Source: Longimicrobium terrae (lineage in GTDB: Bacteria; Gemmatimonadota; Gemmatimonadetes; Longimicrobiales; Longimicrobiaceae). From it: a stretch of DNA of 64,000 bases. The DNA is taken from assembly GCF_014202995.1 (NCBI RefSeq), contig NZ_JACHIA010000016.1, positions 62,001-126,000 on the forward strand, read 5' to 3'. The position numbers and the translations under genes are program-made. A model generated the notes under the pieces. That model saw only the letters and a program-made list of their open reading frames with translations. It did no database searches and was not told the origin of the DNA. This document shows, in pieces, positions 62,542 to 64,000 of the stretch (positions within the stretch are counted from its first letter, which is position 1; each line of letters begins with the position of its first letter).

Positions 62542-63804
62542 GTGAAAGCCGCTTTTCTGGCCATCGGCGACGAGATCGTCGGCGGGCTCACCACCGATAC
62601 CAACTCCGGCTTCATGGCCGGCGAACTGCGCGCGCTGGGCGTTCAGCCGGTGGCGGGATTCGCCGTTCCGGATGACGAGGACGCCATCGTCCGCACCCTG
62701 CGCCGCGCGCTGGAGGAGGCGGAACTCGTCGTCTGCACCGGCGGCCTCGGCCCTACTGCCGACGACCTGACCACCGCCTGCGTCGCCCGCCTCGCCGGCC
62801 GCCCCATGGTGCGCGACGAGGCGTCCGCTGCGCACATCCGCGACATCTTTGCGTCGCGGGGGATGGAGATGCCCGCCAACAACCTGAAGCAGGCGGACTT
62901 CCCCGCGGGCGCTACCGTCTTCCCCAATCCCACGGGGACGGCGCCGGGCTTCGTCTGTCCGGTGGATGTGGATGGACGGACGCGCCACGTAGCCTGCTTT
63001 CCCGGCGTGCCGCGCGAAACGAAGCGGATGGTGGCGGAGTCGCTGCTGCCGTGGGTGGCGGCGCGCAATCCGGGACAGCGCTTCGCCTCGCGCACCTTCA
63101 GCACCTTCGGCTTGGCGGAAAGCAAGCTGGATGAACTGCTGGTCGGCGCCATCGATCCTGCGGAGGCGAGGCTGGCGTTCCGGGCGGCGTTCCCCCGCGT
63201 GCAGGTGCGCGTCACCGTCCACGGCGCGCCGGACGACGATCTGGAGTCGCGGCTGGACGCGCTGGAATCCGTGGTGCGCGAGCGGCTCGGCGCGTCCATC
63301 TACGCCGGGGGCGATGAGGGGATGGAGGAAACCGTCGGGCGGATGCTGCGCGAGCGCGGGCTGACGCTGGCGCTGGCGGAGTCGTGCACCGGCGGCCGCA
63401 TCGGCGACCGGGTGACGGATGTGCCCGGGAGCAGCGCCTACTTTCTGCTCGGCGTCGCCACGTACAGCAACGAGGCCAAGACGGGCGTGCTCGGCGTCTC
63501 GGAGCAGACGATCGAGAAATTCGGCGCGGTGAGCGCGGAGACCGCGGCGGAGATGGCGGCCGGCGCGCGCCGCATCTCCGGCGCGGACCTCGGCCTGTCG
63601 ACCACGGGGATCGCGGGGCCGGGCGGCGGCACGGAGGACAAGCCGGTCGGGACCGTCTGCATCGGGCTGGCGTGGGAGGGCGGCACCTGGTCGCGCCGCT
63701 TCACCGTCCCCGATCGCGGGCGCGAGTGGATCAAGGGGCAGACGGCGCAGATGGCGCTCGACAGCCTGCGCCGCTGGCTGATCGATCCGAATGGACCGAA
63801 GTAG
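62542..63804 (+). CDS. cinA: CinA: competence/damage-inducible protein with NMN deamidase domain
   Basis: 420 residues, the usual length. N-terminal molybdopterin-binding-like domain (FLAIGDEIVGGLTTDTNS, CTGGLGPTADDLT, FPGVPRETKRM) and C-terminal CinA domain with the catalytic region ALAESCTGGRIGDRVTDVPGSSAYF, followed by GVATYSNEAKTGVLGV and STTGIAGPGGGTEDKPVGTV. Converts nicotinamide mononucleotide to nicotinic acid mononucleotide in pyridine nucleotide salvage. GTG 62542 is the first in-frame start after the module J repeat; no ribosome site is visible because J occupies that position. Confidence 0.92.
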   Translation: MKAAFLAIGDEIVGGLTTDTNSGFMAGELRALGVQPVAGFAVPDDEDAIVRTLRRALEEAELVVCTGGLGPTADDLTTACVARLAGRPMVRDEASAAHIRDIFASRGMEMPANNLKQADFPAGATVFPNPTGTAPGFVCPVDVDGRTRHVACFPGVPRETKRMVAESLLPWVAARNPGQRFASRTFSTFGLAESKLDELLVGAIDPAEARLAFRAAFPRVQVRVTVHGAPDDDLESRLDALESVVRERLGASIYAGGDEGMEETVGRMLRERGLTLALAESCTGGRIGDRVTDVPGSSAYFLLGVATYSNEAKTGVLGVSEQTIEKFGAVSAETAAEMAAGARRISGADLGLSTTGIAGPGGGTEDKPVGTVCIGLAWEGGTWSRRFTVPDRGREWIKGQTAQMALDSLRRWLIDPNGPK

Positions 63805-64000
63805 CCGCGGATCGGGCGGGGTGGGTTACGTGGCGGGGTACAGGATGTGGAGTGGCCGCGGGCTGTGGCCCTCACCCCGCGTGCTGCGCACGACGACCCT
63901 CTCCCACGAACGGATGTGGGAGAGGGAGCACACCCCAGGATCGTGCGTTCCGGATGGTTCGGCGTGGCGGCGGGCAGCCCCCTCCCCCCAGCCCCCTCGC
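63805..64000 (+). repeat. Intergenic repeat modules A and E, running off the window
   Basis: Module A 63866-63939 and the beginning of module E from 63977 (CCCCCTCCCCCCAG), in plus orientation behind cinA, as at 11199-11362. Confidence 0.85.

Overview
Organism and overall character. The window is about 70% GC, densely coded on both strands, and has no rRNA, tRNA, transposase or CRISPR array that I can see. Many products carry Sec or lipoprotein signals. One operon encodes a large protein ending in a C-terminal Phe, as outer-membrane barrels do, so the cell is probably diderm. The mix (DUF4097 pair, exported M20 and amidohydrolases, RCC1 and lamin-tail secreted proteins, abundant modular extragenic repeats) fits a Gemmatimonadota chromosome of the Longimicrobium type. 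That placement is inference from gene style, not from a marker gene.

Layout. 1-4745: end of a membrane protein, then a tesA-like arylesterase divergent from a ybbA-ybbP ABC pair, the same arrangement as in E. coli, with overlapping start codons. 5207-6409: a frameshifted outer-membrane-type gene and msrA. 6860-8472: a small accessory module of an XRE repressor, an ImmA/IrrE-type protein, a 37-codon ORF and a 46-residue zinc ribbon, with a promoter/operator palindrome. 8625-11132: periplasmic histidine phosphatase, hot-dog thioesterase, MFS carrier. 11880-14117: secreted nuclease with lamin-tail and Ig-like domains. 14739-20036: CapA-like protein, exported amidohydrolase, a run of small secreted or lipoprotein genes including a tandem NTR-like pair. 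20593-26378: P450 coupled to lepB, modABC, dienelactone hydrolase. 26565-34165: extended SDR, Slt-type lytic transglycosylase, DUF1622 protein, Asp-nucleophile alpha/beta hydrolase, SnoaL-like protein, YdjM-like membrane protein. 34169-42652: stand-alone LuxE-like acyl-protein synthetase, M50 protease, two DUF4097 proteins flanking an RCC1 lipoprotein, exported M20 amidohydrolase. 43151-44134: an RGG-rich disordered protein. 44757-53660: a four-gene operon of DUF11-type extracellular proteins ending in a 1752-residue barrel protein, the best candidate for an undescribed surface system. 54472-63804: ygfZ/DUF1802, zapE, GNAT/rsmD/ArsC-like operon, DUF4105 protein, DECR-like SDR, cinA.

Intergenic architecture. 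Almost every long gap is filled by a mosaic of short palindromic repeat modules, here called A to J, often in the fixed order A-B-C-D. Module C changes its apical stem between copies while keeping base pairing, so the folded form appears to be under selection. A separate 235-bp nested inverted repeat (module I) touches the 3' end of the dienelactone hydrolase gene. Perfect-stem terminators close most transcription units.

How the genes work together. Housekeeping units (msrA, modABC, lepB, ygfZ, rsmD, zapE, cinA) are interspersed with envelope and secretion functions. Two unrelated secreted proteins (nuclease and RCC1 propeller) share the same unassigned N-terminal domain of about 150 residues, suggesting a common export, anchoring or targeting module in this lineage.
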